A stretch of DNA of 64,000 bases, taken from NCBI GenBank assembly GCA_035550515.1, contig DASZOZ010000007.1, positions 11,232 to 75,231 of the forward strand, written 5' to 3'. Positions 47,527-57,114 of the stretch are shown piece after piece (the stretch's first letter is position 1; every line of letters begins with the position of its first letter). The notes beneath the pieces are model-generated. The model made no database searches and had not been told where the DNA came from. It saw only the letters and a list, made by a program, of their open reading frames with translations. The stretch is from DATARH01 sp035550515 (lineage in GTDB: Bacteria > Pseudomonadota > Alphaproteobacteria > ATCC43930 > CGMCC-115725). The position numbers and the translations under genes were made by a program.

Positions 47527-48552
47527 ATGGCGGACCCGCGTTTCTTTCAGCGTACCGGCCCTCTGTCGCTCGAGGCGTTGGCCGCGTTGAGCGGGGCGCA
47601 GCTCGCCAGCGATGCCGACGCGCAGCAATTGATCGAGGACGTGGCGCCGCTCGAAACGGCCGGCCCTACGGACGTGACGTTCCTCGACAATCGCAAATAC
47701 ATCGATGCGTTCGCGAAATCGCGGGCCGGCGCGGCTTTCGTCAGCGCCTCGATGGCGCCGCGGGCGCCAGCCGGGATGACGCTGCTGGTCACGCGCGAGC
47801 CGTACAAGGCCTTCGCGCGCGCCGTGCAGGCGTTCTATCCGCCGTTGCCGGTCGTCCCGTCGCGCGCCGCAAGCGCAATCATCGATCCGAGCGCGCGCGT
47901 CCCCGACGACTGCGCGATCGGCGCCAACGTCGTCATCGAAGCGCGGGTCAAGCTCGGTGCGCGCTGCGAGATCGGCGCCAACACCGTGATCGCGGCCGGT
48001 GTCGAGCTGGGCGACGACTGCCGGGTCGCGGCAAACGTGACGCTCAGCCATTGCCTGATCGGCCATCGGGTGGTGCTGCATCCCGGTGTCCGGATCGGCC
48101 AGGCCGGGTTCGGCTTTGCCCCCGATGCCGGCGGTGCGATCAAGATTCCGCAACTCGGCCGGGTCATTATCGGCGACGATGTCGATATCGGGGCAAACAC
48201 GACGATCGATCGCGGCTCGGGTCACGACACGGTGATCGGGCCGGGGACGATGATCGATAATCTCGTTCAGATCGGCCACAATGTCGTGCTCGGGCGCGGC
48301 TGCATCCTCGCCGGCCAGGTCGGGATTTCCGGCAGCACCAAGCTCGGCGATTTCGTCATGGCCGGCGGTCAGGCGGGTCTCGCCGGGCATCTGACGATCG
48401 GCACCGGCGCCAAGATCGGCGCCAAGGCCGGGCTGATGAAGGATGTCGCGCCCGGCGAAACCGTGATCGGCAGTCCGGCAGTGCCGATCGTTGCGTTCTG
48501 GCGGCAGGTCGCCATGATACAGCGCCTCGCGCGCAAGAAGGACGGGGGATGA
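47527..48552 (+). CDS. lpxD: UDP-3-O-(3-hydroxyacyl)glucosamine N-acyltransferase
   Basis: A 341-residue hexapeptide-repeat enzyme in lipid A synthesis. An N-terminal uridine-binding domain (VTFLDNRKYIDAFAKS) precedes the left-handed beta helix of many [I/V]GxxxxI repeats; VGHIVVLHPGVRIGQAGFGFAPD-like and IGHNVVLGRGC hold the catalytic His. It overlaps fabZ by four bases. Confidence 0.96.
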   Translation: MADPRFFQRTGPLSLEALAALSGAQLASDADAQQLIEDVAPLETAGPTDVTFLDNRKYIDAFAKSRAGAAFVSASMAPRAPAGMTLLVTREPYKAFARAVQAFYPPLPVVPSRAASAIIDPSARVPDDCAIGANVVIEARVKLGARCEIGANTVIAAGVELGDDCRVAANVTLSHCLIGHRVVLHPGVRIGQAGFGFAPDAGGAIKIPQLGRVIIGDDVDIGANTTIDRGSGHDTVIGPGTMIDNLVQIGHNVVLGRGCILAGQVGISGSTKLGDFVMAGGQAGLAGHLTIGTGAKIGAKAGLMKDVAPGETVIGSPAVPIVAFWRQVAMIQRLARKKDGG

Positions 48553-49019
48553 GCGAGCCGGCGGCGTTAACCGAAGAACGCTTCGAGATCGATCGCCAGC
48601 GGATCATGGAGATGATCCCGCACCGCGACCCGTTCCTGATGATCGACGCGGTCGTCGATGTGGTCGCCAACGAACGGGCGACGGGGATAAAGCACGTTTC
48701 CGCCGACGAATATTATTTCCGCGGGCATTTCCCGACGCGGCCGGTGATGCCCGGCGTGCTGATCATCGAGGCGATGGCGCAGACAGCGGCGGTGCTGGTC
48801 GTCCACACGCTCGGCCCGGCCTCGGAGGGCAAGCTGGTCTATTTCATGAGCGTCGACAGCGCGCGCTTCCGCAAGCCGGTCTTTCCCGGCCACGAGCTGC
48901 ACATCCATGTCACGAAGCAGCGCAACCGCGGCAATGTCTGGAAATTCGAAGGCAAAGCCAAGGTCGGCGGCCAGCTTGTGGCGGAAGCGGTGTTCGCCGC
49001 GATGATCCTCGACGATTAG
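48549..49019 (+). CDS. fabZ: 3-hydroxyacyl-ACP dehydratase FabZ
   Basis: A 156-residue hotdog-fold enzyme of fatty-acid elongation. The catalytic His60 is in RGHFPTRPVMPG and Glu74 in LIIEAMAQ. Its place between lpxD and lpxA is conserved and balances membrane lipid against lipid A. Confidence 0.96.
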   Translation: MSEPAALTEERFEIDRQRIMEMIPHRDPFLMIDAVVDVVANERATGIKHVSADEYYFRGHFPTRPVMPGVLIIEAMAQTAAVLVVHTLGPASEGKLVYFMSVDSARFRKPVFPGHELHIHVTKQRNRGNVWKFEGKAKVGGQLVAEAVFAAMILDD

Positions 49020-49030
49020 GCCGCTGCGCG

Positions 49031-49831
49031 ATGCCGCAAATCCATCCGACCGCGATCGTGGCGCCGGGCGCGCGGCTGGCCGACGACGTGGTGGTCGGAC
49101 CGTATTGCGTCGTCGGCGGGCGGGTCGAGTTGGCGGCCGGGGTCTGCCTCAAGTCGCATGTCGTCGTCGAGGGCCGCACCACGATCGGTGCGCGGACGCG
49201 GATTTTTCCGTTCGCCTCGATCGGGCATGAGCCGCAGGACCTGAAATACGACGGCGAGGCCTCGTCGCTCGAAATCGGCGACGACAACACGATCCGCGAG
49301 CACGTGACGATGAACCCCGGCACCGCCGGCGGCGGCATGGTCACGCGGATCGGCAGCCATTGCCTGTTCATGGTCGGCGCGCATGTCGCGCATGACTGCC
49401 AGATCGGCGACCATGTGATCCTGGTCAACAATGCGACGCTCGGCGGCCATGTGGTGATGGAGGATTATGCGATCCTCGGCGGTCTGTCGGCGGTGCACCA
49501 GTTCGTGCGTGTCGGGCGCCACGCGATGATCGGCGGCATGTCCGGTGTCGAACGCGACGTCATCCCTTACGGCCAGGTCCTCGGCGATCGCGCCCGGCTG
49601 CACGGGCTCAACATCATCGGCATGCAGCGCCGCGGTTTCAGTCGCGACGACATCCAGGGAATGCGCAACGCCTATAACTGCCTGTTCGGCGACAGCGGCA
49701 CGCTGAGCGAGCGGGTCGACGAGGTGGCGCGGCGGTTCGGCGGCATCGGCCCGGTCGACGACCTCGTCGCCTTTATCCGCGCCGATTCGAGCCGGGCGAT
49801 CTGCCAGCCGAAAGGGGCGAATGGCGGCTAA
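49031..49831 (+). CDS. lpxA: UDP-N-acetylglucosamine acyltransferase
   Basis: A 266-residue hexapeptide-repeat enzyme for the first step of lipid A. It starts with IHPTAIVAPGARLADDV and has AHVAHDCQIGDHVILVNN (with the catalytic His) and the C-terminal helical LHGLNIIGMQRRGFSRDDI. It overlaps lpxI by 11 bases. Confidence 0.96.
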   Translation: MPQIHPTAIVAPGARLADDVVVGPYCVVGGRVELAAGVCLKSHVVVEGRTTIGARTRIFPFASIGHEPQDLKYDGEASSLEIGDDNTIREHVTMNPGTAGGGMVTRIGSHCLFMVGAHVAHDCQIGDHVILVNNATLGGHVVMEDYAILGGLSAVHQFVRVGRHAMIGGMSGVERDVIPYGQVLGDRARLHGLNIIGMQRRGFSRDDIQGMRNAYNCLFGDSGTLSERVDEVARRFGGIGPVDDLVAFIRADSSRAICQPKGANGG

Positions 49832-50657
49832 GCCGGCCGGCGCACTGGGCATCATCGCCGGCAACGGCGGGCTGCCGCGCCGCCTGATCGACGATTGCCG
49901 CAACAAAGGGCGCGACGTCTTCGTGCTGGCGCTGGAAGGCGAGGCCGATGCGGGCATGCTCGGCGAGGTCGCGCATGCGTGGTGCCGCATCGGCGCCGCC
50001 GCCAAGGCGCTCAAACTGCTGCGCGAGAACGGCGTCACCGAGGTGGTGTATGCCGGCGGCGTGCGCCGTCCGTCCTTGGCCGCGATCCGGCCGGACTGGC
50101 GCGCCGCAAAGTTCTTCGCCAAGGTCGGCTACCGCATGCTGGGCGATGACGGGCTGCTCTCGGCGATCGCCAAGGAGATGGAGGCCGAAGGTTTTCGCGT
50201 CATCGGCGCACACGAGCTGCTCGACCAGTCCGCGGCGGTGCCCGAAGGGCCGCTCGGCCGCTGCCGGCCCGATTCCGAGACCGAGGCCGACATCGCGCGC
50301 GGCGTGCAAATCGCGCAGGCGGTCGGGGCGCTCGATATCGGCCAGGCGGTGGTCGTGCAGCAGGGGCTGGTGCTGGGGGTCGAGGCCATCGAGGGCACCG
50401 ATGCGCTGCTGCGGCGCTGCGCCGGGCTGCGCCGCGACGGGCCGGGCGGGGTGCTGGTGAAGGTCGAGAAGCCGGGCCAGGAGACCCGCATCGACCGGCC
50501 GACGATCGGCCCGCAGACCGTGCGGCTGGCGGCCGAAGCGGGGTTGCAGGGCGTCGCGGTGGAGGCGGGCGCGACGATCCTGATCGACCGGGCGGAGGTG
50601 ATCCGCCTCGCCGATGCGGCGGGTCTCTTCGTCGTCGGCGTCCGGGTGGCGCGATGA
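49821..50657 (+). CDS. lpxI: UDP-2,3-diacylglucosamine pyrophosphatase LpxI
   Basis: A 278-residue protein (DUF1009 family) that hydrolyses UDP-2,3-diacylglucosamine to lipid X, replacing LpxH in alphaproteobacteria. GIIAGNGGLPRRLIDD, GVRRPSLAAIRPD and the VQQGLVLGVEAIEGTDALLRR region are conserved. Coupled to lpxB by a four-base overlap. Confidence 0.94.
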   Translation: MAAKPAGALGIIAGNGGLPRRLIDDCRNKGRDVFVLALEGEADAGMLGEVAHAWCRIGAAAKALKLLRENGVTEVVYAGGVRRPSLAAIRPDWRAAKFFAKVGYRMLGDDGLLSAIAKEMEAEGFRVIGAHELLDQSAAVPEGPLGRCRPDSETEADIARGVQIAQAVGALDIGQAVVVQQGLVLGVEAIEGTDALLRRCAGLRRDGPGGVLVKVEKPGQETRIDRPTIGPQTVRLAAEAGLQGVAVEAGATILIDRAEVIRLADAAGLFVVGVRVAR

Positions 50658-51841
50658 CCGCCAATGTCGCGCCCTACATCTTCATCATCACCGGCGAGCC
50701 GTCGGGCGACGCGCTCGGCGGTGCGCTGATCGCGGCGCTGCGCCGGCGCGTCGGCGAGGGGTTGCGGATCGCCGGGATCGGCGGCGAACGAATGCGCGAG
50801 CAGGGGATCGAGAGCCTCGCGCCGCTGTCCGACCTGGCGATCGCCGGCGTGACCGAGGTCGTGCCGCGCGCGCCGGTGATCTTCCGCCACGTGCGCAACA
50901 CCGTCGCCGCGATCCGCGCCGAGCAGCCCGACGCAGTGGTGACCATCGACTCGTCCGGGTTCAGCTGGCGGATCGCCCAGCGGCTGCGGCGCCATGGCGA
51001 GCGTCTGCCGCTGATCCATTACGTCGCGCCGATGGTCTGGGCCTGGCGGGCGGGCCGCGCGCGGCGCATGGCGCGGTGGTACGACCATCTGCTGGCGCTG
51101 CTGCCGTTCGAGCCGCTGTATTTCCAGCAGGTGGGGCTTCCCTGCACCTATGTCGGCCATCCGGTGATCGACAGCGGCGCAGGGCAGGGAGACGCCGCCC
51201 GCTTCCGTGCCGCGCACGGGATCGCCGACGATGAGCTTGTGCTCACCGTGCTGCCGGGCAGCCGGCTCGGCGAGGTGCACCGGCTGATGCCGATTTTCGC
51301 CGAGGCGCTGCGGCTGCTGGAAAGCCGGGTCGGCGCGTTCCGCGTGGTCATGCCGACAGTCGAGACGGTCGGCGAGGCCGTCGCCGAAGCGACCCGGGAT
51401 TGGCCGGGGCGGCCGATCACCCTCCGCGGTGACGCGGCGAAATACGATGCCTTTGCCGCGAGCCGCGCCGCGCTCGCGGCGTCGGGCACCGTGGCGCTCG
51501 AGCTGGCGATGGCGCGTCTGCCGATGACGGTCGCCTATCGGCTCAGCCGGCCGACCGAAATCCTGCTCGACCGCGTGCTCAAGGTGCGGTCGGTCAACCT
51601 GGTGAACCTGATCCTCGGCCGCGCCGTGGTCGCCGAGCATCTCGGCCCCAACTGCACGCCGGAACGGCTCTGCGCCAGTCTTGTCGAGCTGATCCGGGAC
51701 GAACAGGTTCGCGCCGTGCATCGCGAAGGCTATGATGCGGCCATCCGGCTGCTCGGCGCCGGCGAGCTGTCGCCGAGCCTCAAGGCCGCCGACACCATCC
51801 TGGAGATCATCGCCGCGCGCCGGCAGCAACAGGTCCGCTAA
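50654..51841 (+). CDS. lpxB: Lipid-A-disaccharide synthase
   Basis: A 395-residue GT-B glycosyltransferase joining lipid X and UDP-diacylglucosamine. Motifs: ITGEPSGDALGGALI, DSSGFSWRIA, HYVAPMVWAWR, LPGSRLGEVHRL and ASGTVALELA. Last gene of the lpx run. Confidence 0.96.
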   Translation: MTANVAPYIFIITGEPSGDALGGALIAALRRRVGEGLRIAGIGGERMREQGIESLAPLSDLAIAGVTEVVPRAPVIFRHVRNTVAAIRAEQPDAVVTIDSSGFSWRIAQRLRRHGERLPLIHYVAPMVWAWRAGRARRMARWYDHLLALLPFEPLYFQQVGLPCTYVGHPVIDSGAGQGDAARFRAAHGIADDELVLTVLPGSRLGEVHRLMPIFAEALRLLESRVGAFRVVMPTVETVGEAVAEATRDWPGRPITLRGDAAKYDAFAASRAALAASGTVALELAMARLPMTVAYRLSRPTEILLDRVLKVRSVNLVNLILGRAVVAEHLGPNCTPERLCASLVELIRDEQVRAVHREGYDAAIRLLGAGELSPSLKAADTILEIIAARRQQQVR

Positions 51842-51856
51842 CAGGAGGATTGAGCG

Positions 51857-52258
51857 ATGCCCGATGGAAATTTCCGCTTTCTGCATACCATGCTGCGCGT
51901 CAAGGACCTCGACAAGTCGCTCGCCTTTTACACCGGGCAGCTCGGCATGAACCTGATCCGCAAGCGCGATTACCCGACCGGCAAGTTCACCCTGGCGTTT
52001 GTCGGCTATGGCGACGAGGAGCACAACACCGTCGTCGAGCTGACCCATAACTGGGATCAAGCGGAGCCGTACGCGCTCGGCAGCGGCTTTGGCCATCTGG
52101 CGATCGGCGTACCCGATGTTTACGCGACCTGCGACCGGCTGGGGAAGGCCGGGGTCAAAATCCCCCGCCCCGCCGGGCCGATGGCGCATGGCGGCTCGGT
52201 GATCGCCTTTATCGAGGACCCCGACGGCTACAAGATCGAGCTGGTCGAGCGGAAGTAA
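51857..52258 (+). CDS. gloA: Lactoylglutathione lyase (glyoxalase I)
   Basis: A 133-residue VOC enzyme that isomerises the methylglyoxal-glutathione adduct. It has HTMLRVKDLDKSLAFYT (first His), NTVVELTHNW (Glu), GFGHLAIGV (second His) and VIAFIEDPDGYKIELVE (second Glu), the four metal ligands. AGGAGG at 51842-51847 precedes the ATG. Possible extension of the lpx transcript. Confidence 0.93.
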   Translation: MPDGNFRFLHTMLRVKDLDKSLAFYTGQLGMNLIRKRDYPTGKFTLAFVGYGDEEHNTVVELTHNWDQAEPYALGSGFGHLAIGVPDVYATCDRLGKAGVKIPRPAGPMAHGGSVIAFIEDPDGYKIELVERK

Positions 52259-52266
52259 CAGCAGAT

Positions 52267-52405
52267 GTCATTCCGGGGCAGCCGAAGGCTGAACCCGGAA
52301 CCCATGAACTCGGTTCTTTGACAAGAAAACACCGGCCTTCGCCTTCCTGGCGGGGCCGGTGTTCATGGGTTCCGGGTTCGCTGCTGTGCAGCGCCCCGGA
52401 ATGAC
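52267..52405. repeat. 139-base interrupted palindrome between gloA and gltA
   Basis: Nested arms: GTCATTCCGGGGC (52267-52279) with its complement at 52393-52405, and a 19-base arm at 52291-52309 (GAACCCGGAACCCATGAAC) with its exact complement at 52361-52379. It fills nearly the whole convergent gap. Confidence 0.8.
52324..52363 (-). terminator. Rho-independent terminator of gltA within the palindrome
   Basis: On the minus strand the arms AACACCGGCC/GGCCGGTGTT (52328-52337 and 52354-52363) close a hairpin followed by TTTTCTTGTC, 51 bases after the gltA stop. Confidence 0.7.
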
Positions 52406-52414
52406 GATGCCCGC

Positions 52415-53740
52415 CTAGCGCCGCTGGCCGATATCGACGTAGTGGCGCAGGTCGGAGCCGGTGAAGAGCTGGCGCGGCCGGCCGATCTTGGTGTCAGGGT
52501 CTTCGATCATCTCGGTCCATTGGGCGATCCAGCCGACCGTGCGGGCGATCGCGAACAGCACCGTGAACATCGAGGTCGGGAAACCCATCGCCTTCAAGAT
52601 GATGCCCGAATAGAAGTCGACGTTCGGGTAGAGCTTGCGGCTGATGAAATACTCGTCGTTGAGGGCGATCCGCTCCAGCTCCATCGCGAGGTCGAGCAGC
52701 GGGTCGTCCTTGATGCCGAGCTCGGCCAGCACCTCGTGGCAGCTCTCGCGCAGCACATGGGCGCGCGGATCGTAGTTCTTGTAGACCCGGTGACCGAAGC
52801 CGAACAGGATCTCGTGGTTGTGCTTGTCCTTGACCTGGCTGATGAATTCGGGGATGCCCTTGGGCCCGCCGATCTTGGCGAGCATCTTCAGCACCGCCTC
52901 GTTGGCGCCGCCATGCGCCGGTCCCCACAGCGAGGCGATGCCGGCGGCGATACAGGCGAACGGGTTGGCGCCCGATGACCCGGCGTTGCGCACGGTCGCG
53001 GTCGAGGCGTTCTGCTCGTGGTCGGCGTGGAGGATGAAGATGCGGTCCATCGCCTTCGCCAAGGTCGGGCTGACCTCATAGTCCTCGCACGGCACCGCGA
53101 AGGTCATGTGCAGGAAATTCTCGGCGTATCCCAGCGAGTTCTTCGGATAGATGAACGGCTGGCCGTGCGCATATTTGTAGGCCATCGCGCCGATCGTCGG
53201 CAGCTTGGCGATCAGCCGGTGCGAGGCGACCATCCGCTGGTACGGGTCGTTGATGTCGGTCGAATCGTGATAGAAGGCCGACAGCGCGCCGACGACGCCG
53301 CACAGCACCGCCATCGGGTGCGCGTCGCGCCGGAAGCCCCGGAAGAACGAGGTGATCTGCTCATGCACCATGGTGTGGTGCGTGATGTCGTGGACGAACT
53401 GGGTCTTCTGCGCGGCGTTCGGCAGTTCCCCGTTCAGCAACAAATAAGCGACTTCAAGGAAGTCGCTTTTCGCCGCCAGTTCCTGGATCGGGTAGCCCCG
53501 ATACATCAGCACGCCTTCGTCGCCGTCGATATAGGTGATGCTCGAGCGACAGGCGGCGGTCGCCATAAAGCCGGGGTCATAGGTGAACGCGCCGGTCTTG
53601 GCGTAGAGGGTGCGGACATCGATGACCTTGGGACCGACCGAGCCGTTCAGCACCGGGAAGTCCCACGACTTGCCGGTGCTGTTGTCGGTCAGCGTCATCG
53701 TGCCGCTCGGAGCGCCCGCCTTCGTGTTGTTCCCGTCCAT
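52415..53740 (-). CDS. gltA: Citrate synthase (type II)
   Basis: A 441-residue hexameric-type enzyme condensing oxaloacetate and acetyl-CoA. DGDEGVLMYRGYPI, the catalytic histidines in HADHEQNASTATVR and WGPAHGGANEAVLKML, and the Asp in FGHRVYKNYDPRA are intact. AGGTGA lies before the ATG and a good promoter upstream. Confidence 0.97.
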   Translation of the reverse strand: MDGNNTKAGAPSGTMTLTDNSTGKSWDFPVLNGSVGPKVIDVRTLYAKTGAFTYDPGFMATAACRSSITYIDGDEGVLMYRGYPIQELAAKSDFLEVAYLLLNGELPNAAQKTQFVHDITHHTMVHEQITSFFRGFRRDAHPMAVLCGVVGALSAFYHDSTDINDPYQRMVASHRLIAKLPTIGAMAYKYAHGQPFIYPKNSLGYAENFLHMTFAVPCEDYEVSPTLAKAMDRIFILHADHEQNASTATVRNAGSSGANPFACIAAGIASLWGPAHGGANEAVLKMLAKIGGPKGIPEFISQVKDKHNHEILFGFGHRVYKNYDPRAHVLRESCHEVLAELGIKDDPLLDLAMELERIALNDEYFISRKLYPNVDFYSGIILKAMGFPTSMFTVLFAIARTVGWIAQWTEMIEDPDTKIGRPRQLFTGSDLRHYVDIGQRR

Positions 53741-53811
53741 GGATTCACCTCGCTTCTGCGCCCATCGGCGCTCGTCTCGTGTATGGCGGGAGAATATTCC
53801 GCCAGCGGGCC

Positions 53812-53839
53812 ATTATCAAATGGCGCCACATTATTGCAA
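53812..53839 (-). promoter_or_regulatory. Candidate promoter of gltA
   Basis: Minus strand: TTGCAA (53834-53839), 16 bases, GATAAT (53812-53817), in an AT-rich patch 72 bases before the gltA start. Good match to sigma-70. Confidence 0.6.
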
Positions 53840-53860
53840 CGCAATATCGCACCTGCGAGA

Positions 53861-55264
53861 TCATCTCGTATCGACAGCATCGGCAAGCCGACTCAAGGTT
53901 TCATCGCGGCCGAGAACTTCCATCACCTCGAAGATGCCGGGCGAGGCCAGCGAGCCGGTCAGCGCCGCGCGCAGCGGCTGGGCGACGGCGCCGAGCTTGA
54001 CGCCTTTGGCGGCGACGAAGTCGCGGAGCCGGGCTTCCAACGCCGCGCCTTCCCACCGGCTGTCGCCGATATCGGCCGAGAGCGCGCCGAGCAGCGCCCG
54101 CGCGTCCGGCGTCAGCAGCTTCGCCGCATCGGCGGCCGGACGGATCGGCCGCGGCGCGACGTAGAACCGCGCCCTCTCCGCGAGCTCGACGACGGTCTTG
54201 GCGCGCGGCTTCAGCGCCGGCATGGCGCGCAGCAGGCGCTCGCGATCGGTCGCCGACAGGGCGCGGCCGAACTCGGCCTCCAGCCGCTCGGCGACGAGGC
54301 CGGCCAGCCGCGCGTCGTCGGCCTCGCGCAGGTAATGCGCGTTGACGCTGTCGAGCTTGGCGAAGTCGAACTGCGCCGGCGATTTGTGGATGCCGGCGAG
54401 GTCGAACCATGCGATCGCCTGCTCGGTCGAGACGATCTCGTCGTCGCCGTGGCTCCAGCCGAGGCGCAGCAGATAGTTGCGGATCGCCTCCGGCAGGTAG
54501 CCGAGCTTGCGGTACTCCTCGATGCCGAGCGCGCCGTGGCGCTTCGACATCTTGGCGCCGTCCGCGCCGTGGATCAGCGGGATATGCGCCCATTCGGGCT
54601 CGGCCCAGCCGAGCGCGCGGGAGATCTGGGTTTGGCGGAACGCGTTGCGGAAATGCTCGTTGCCGCGGATCACATGGCTGATGCCCCTGTCGTGATCGTC
54701 GACGACGACCGAGAAATTATAGGTCGGCGTGCCGTCGGAGCGCAGGATGATCAGGTCGTCGAGCTCCTGATTGTCGACCGTGACCTCGCCGAGCACATGG
54801 TCGCGGATCATGGTCGCACCGCTCTGCTCGGCCTTGAGGCGGATCGCCGGCGCGATGCCGGGCGGCGCCTCGCGCGGGTCGCGGTCGCGCCAGGTGCCGT
54901 CGTAGCGCACCGAGCGCTTCTCGGCGAGCGCCTTGGCGCGCATCGCCTCGAGTTCCTCGGGCGTGCAATAGCAGCGATAGGCGTGCCCGGCCGCGAGCAA
55001 CTGGCGGGCGATCTCGGCGTGATGCGACGCCCGCGCGAACTGATGAACGACCTCGCCGTCCCACGCGACGCCGAGCCATTTCAGGCCGTCGACGATGGCC
55101 TCGGTCGCCTCGGTGGTGGACCGCGCGCGGTCGGTGTCCTCGATGCGCAGGCGGAAGGTGCCGCCGTGATGGCGCGCGAACAGCCAGTTGAACAGCGCGG
55201 TGCGGGCGCCGCCGATATGCAGGAAGCCGGTCGGGGAGGGGGCAAAGCGGACGGTGACGGTCAT
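53861..55264 (-). CDS. gltX: Glutamyl-tRNA synthetase
   Basis: A 467-residue class I synthetase. The HIGH-like motif is FAPSPTGFLHIGGARTALFN; KMSKRHGAL is the KMSKS loop; the CYCTPEEL segment lies in the zinc-site region. The C-terminal anticodon domain runs from about residue 320. GltX can be discriminating or non-discriminating; gatCAB is not in the window, so this is open. Confidence 0.95.
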   Translation of the reverse strand: MTVTVRFAPSPTGFLHIGGARTALFNWLFARHHGGTFRLRIEDTDRARSTTEATEAIVDGLKWLGVAWDGEVVHQFARASHHAEIARQLLAAGHAYRCYCTPEELEAMRAKALAEKRSVRYDGTWRDRDPREAPPGIAPAIRLKAEQSGATMIRDHVLGEVTVDNQELDDLIILRSDGTPTYNFSVVVDDHDRGISHVIRGNEHFRNAFRQTQISRALGWAEPEWAHIPLIHGADGAKMSKRHGALGIEEYRKLGYLPEAIRNYLLRLGWSHGDDEIVSTEQAIAWFDLAGIHKSPAQFDFAKLDSVNAHYLREADDARLAGLVAERLEAEFGRALSATDRERLLRAMPALKPRAKTVVELAERARFYVAPRPIRPAADAAKLLTPDARALLGALSADIGDSRWEGAALEARLRDFVAAKGVKLGAVAQPLRAALTGSLASPGIFEVMEVLGRDETLSRLADAVDTR

Positions 55265-55288
55265 ATCTTCGCTGCTATGGACATCTTC

Positions 55289-55375
55289 GTTCGTCGTCCC
55301 GGCGAAGGCCGGGACCCACTGCTCAGCCGTTCGGAATCCGGCGGCATGGATCCCGGCCTGCGCCGGGATGACGAT
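55289..55375. repeat. Double-hairpin dispersed repeat
   Basis: Two hairpins, GTCCCGGC-GAAG-GCCGGGAC (55296-55315) and ATCCCGGC-CTGC-GCCGGGAT (55350-55369), with GATGACG at the end. It belongs with the family at 11764 and 38860 and lies between the divergent ends of gltX and the ligase. Confidence 0.7.
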
Positions 55376-55417
55376 TAGATAGGACGTAGAGCCTCAATAG
55401 GCCATGACCGTCTTCGC

Positions 55418-57037
55418 TCAACGTTCCGGCACCTCGTACCCGGCGAACATCTCCCGCAGCTTCGATTTCATGATCTTCCCGGTCGCGGTATGCGGCAGCT
55501 CGTCGACCATGACGACATCGTCGGGCAGCATCCATTTGGGGAAATGCTGCCCGAGCAGCGCGATGAGCTTGTCGCGGTCGGGGCGGCAGCCGGCGCGCGG
55601 CACCACCACCAGCAGCGGCCGTTCCTGCCATTTCGGGTGGGGGATGGCGATCGCCGCCGCCTCGGCGACGCTCTCGTCGGCCATCGCGGCGTTTTCCAGG
55701 TCGATCGAGCTGATCCATTCGCCGCCGGACTTGATCACGTCCTTGTGCCGGTCGGTGAGCTGGACATAGCCGTCCGGGTCGATCGCGGCGACATCGCCGG
55801 TGTGGAACCAGCCGTCCGGCTCGACCGCGGCCCGGGTCGCTGCCGGGTCTTCGAAATAGCCGCTGGCGATCCACGGCCCGCGCACCAGCAGCTCGCCGAC
55901 CGCCTTGCCGTCATGCGGCAGGGCCGTGCCTGAATCGTCGACGATCTTCATCTCGACGCCGAATACCGGGCGGCCCTGCTTGAGCTTGATCGCGGTCTGC
56001 GCCGCCGGGTCGAGCCCCCGATGCTTGCGTTTGAGCGCGGCGGTGGTGCCGAGCGGGCTCATCTCGGTCATGCCCCAGCCTTGCAGGATATTGACCCCGC
56101 GCGCCTCGAACGCCTGCAACAGCGCCGCCGGCACCGCCGATCCGCCGCACAGCATCCATTGCAGCGTCGAGCAGCTCCGGTTGGTCTCGCGCAGATAGGC
56201 GTCGAGGCCGAGCCACACCGTGGGTACGCCGAGGCTGACGGTCACGGCCTCCGCCTCGAACAACTCATGCAGGCTCTCGCCGTCGAGCTTGGGTCCGGGG
56301 TAGACCAGCTTGGCGCCGTTCATCGGGGCGATATAGGCGGTGCCCCAGCCGCAGGCGTGGAACAGCGGCACGACAGGGCAGACCGAATCGCCGGCGGTCA
56401 GGGTGATGCCGCCCGGCATCGAGGCGCCCATCGCATGCAGCACGGTCGAGCGGTGGCTGTAGAGCACGCCCTTCGGGTTGCCGGTGGTACCCGAGGTGTA
56501 ACAGAGCGCCGCCGCCTCGTGCTCGTCGAACGCCGGCCAGGCAAAGTCTCCGGTCTCGGCGGCGGTCAGTTCGTCATACGTCCCGACGATGGGAAGCGCG
56601 GTCTCGGCCTTGCCGAGCAGGACGATCCGGCAGTCGCTGGGGAAGCGCGGCCACAGCCGCTCGACCAGCGGGATGAAGGTGGTCTCGATGAACAGCAGGC
56701 GGTCCTGCGCATGGTTGACGATGTAGACGATCTGGTCGTCGAACAGCCGCGGGTTGATCGTGTGGCACACCGCGCCGATGCCGGAGATGCCGTAATACAG
56801 CTCGAAATGCCGCCAGGTGTTCCACGCCAGCGTCCCTACCCGGTCGCCCGGTCGGACGCCGAGGCGCAGCAGCGCCTGCGCCAGCCGCCGCGCGCCGCGC
56901 TCGGCCGCGGCGTAGGTGTAGCGGTGGATCGGCCCCTCGACGCTGCGGCTGACGATCTCGGTGTCGCCGTGGAAATTGGCCGCGTGCCGCAGGCACATCG
57001 TGACCAGGAGCGGCCGTTCGCCCATCAAGCCGCGCAT
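55418..57037 (-). CDS. AMP-dependent acyl-CoA synthetase (fatty acid-CoA ligase type)
   Basis: A 539-residue ANL-superfamily ligase that activates a fatty or aromatic acid via the acyl-AMP. Motifs: AALCYTSGTTGNPKGVLYSH (P-loop), QGWGMTEMSPLGT, GWFHTGDVAAIDPDGY, DRHKDVIKSGGEWIS and the catalytic Lys in TATGKIMKSKLRE. The pattern matches AlkK-like medium-/long-chain ligases; the substrate is not determined. Start ATG 57037. Confidence 0.88.
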   Translation of the reverse strand: MRGLMGERPLLVTMCLRHAANFHGDTEIVSRSVEGPIHRYTYAAAERGARRLAQALLRLGVRPGDRVGTLAWNTWRHFELYYGISGIGAVCHTINPRLFDDQIVYIVNHAQDRLLFIETTFIPLVERLWPRFPSDCRIVLLGKAETALPIVGTYDELTAAETGDFAWPAFDEHEAAALCYTSGTTGNPKGVLYSHRSTVLHAMGASMPGGITLTAGDSVCPVVPLFHACGWGTAYIAPMNGAKLVYPGPKLDGESLHELFEAEAVTVSLGVPTVWLGLDAYLRETNRSCSTLQWMLCGGSAVPAALLQAFEARGVNILQGWGMTEMSPLGTTAALKRKHRGLDPAAQTAIKLKQGRPVFGVEMKIVDDSGTALPHDGKAVGELLVRGPWIASGYFEDPAATRAAVEPDGWFHTGDVAAIDPDGYVQLTDRHKDVIKSGGEWISSIDLENAAMADESVAEAAAIAIPHPKWQERPLLVVVPRAGCRPDRDKLIALLGQHFPKWMLPDDVVMVDELPHTATGKIMKSKLREMFAGYEVPER

Positions 57038-57114
57038 GTCTCGTTTCCTCCCGACGGGTTTTCCGCAAGTAGACCCGCCCTCCCGGAGGATTCAAGCGCG
57101 AAGCACCGCTGATC

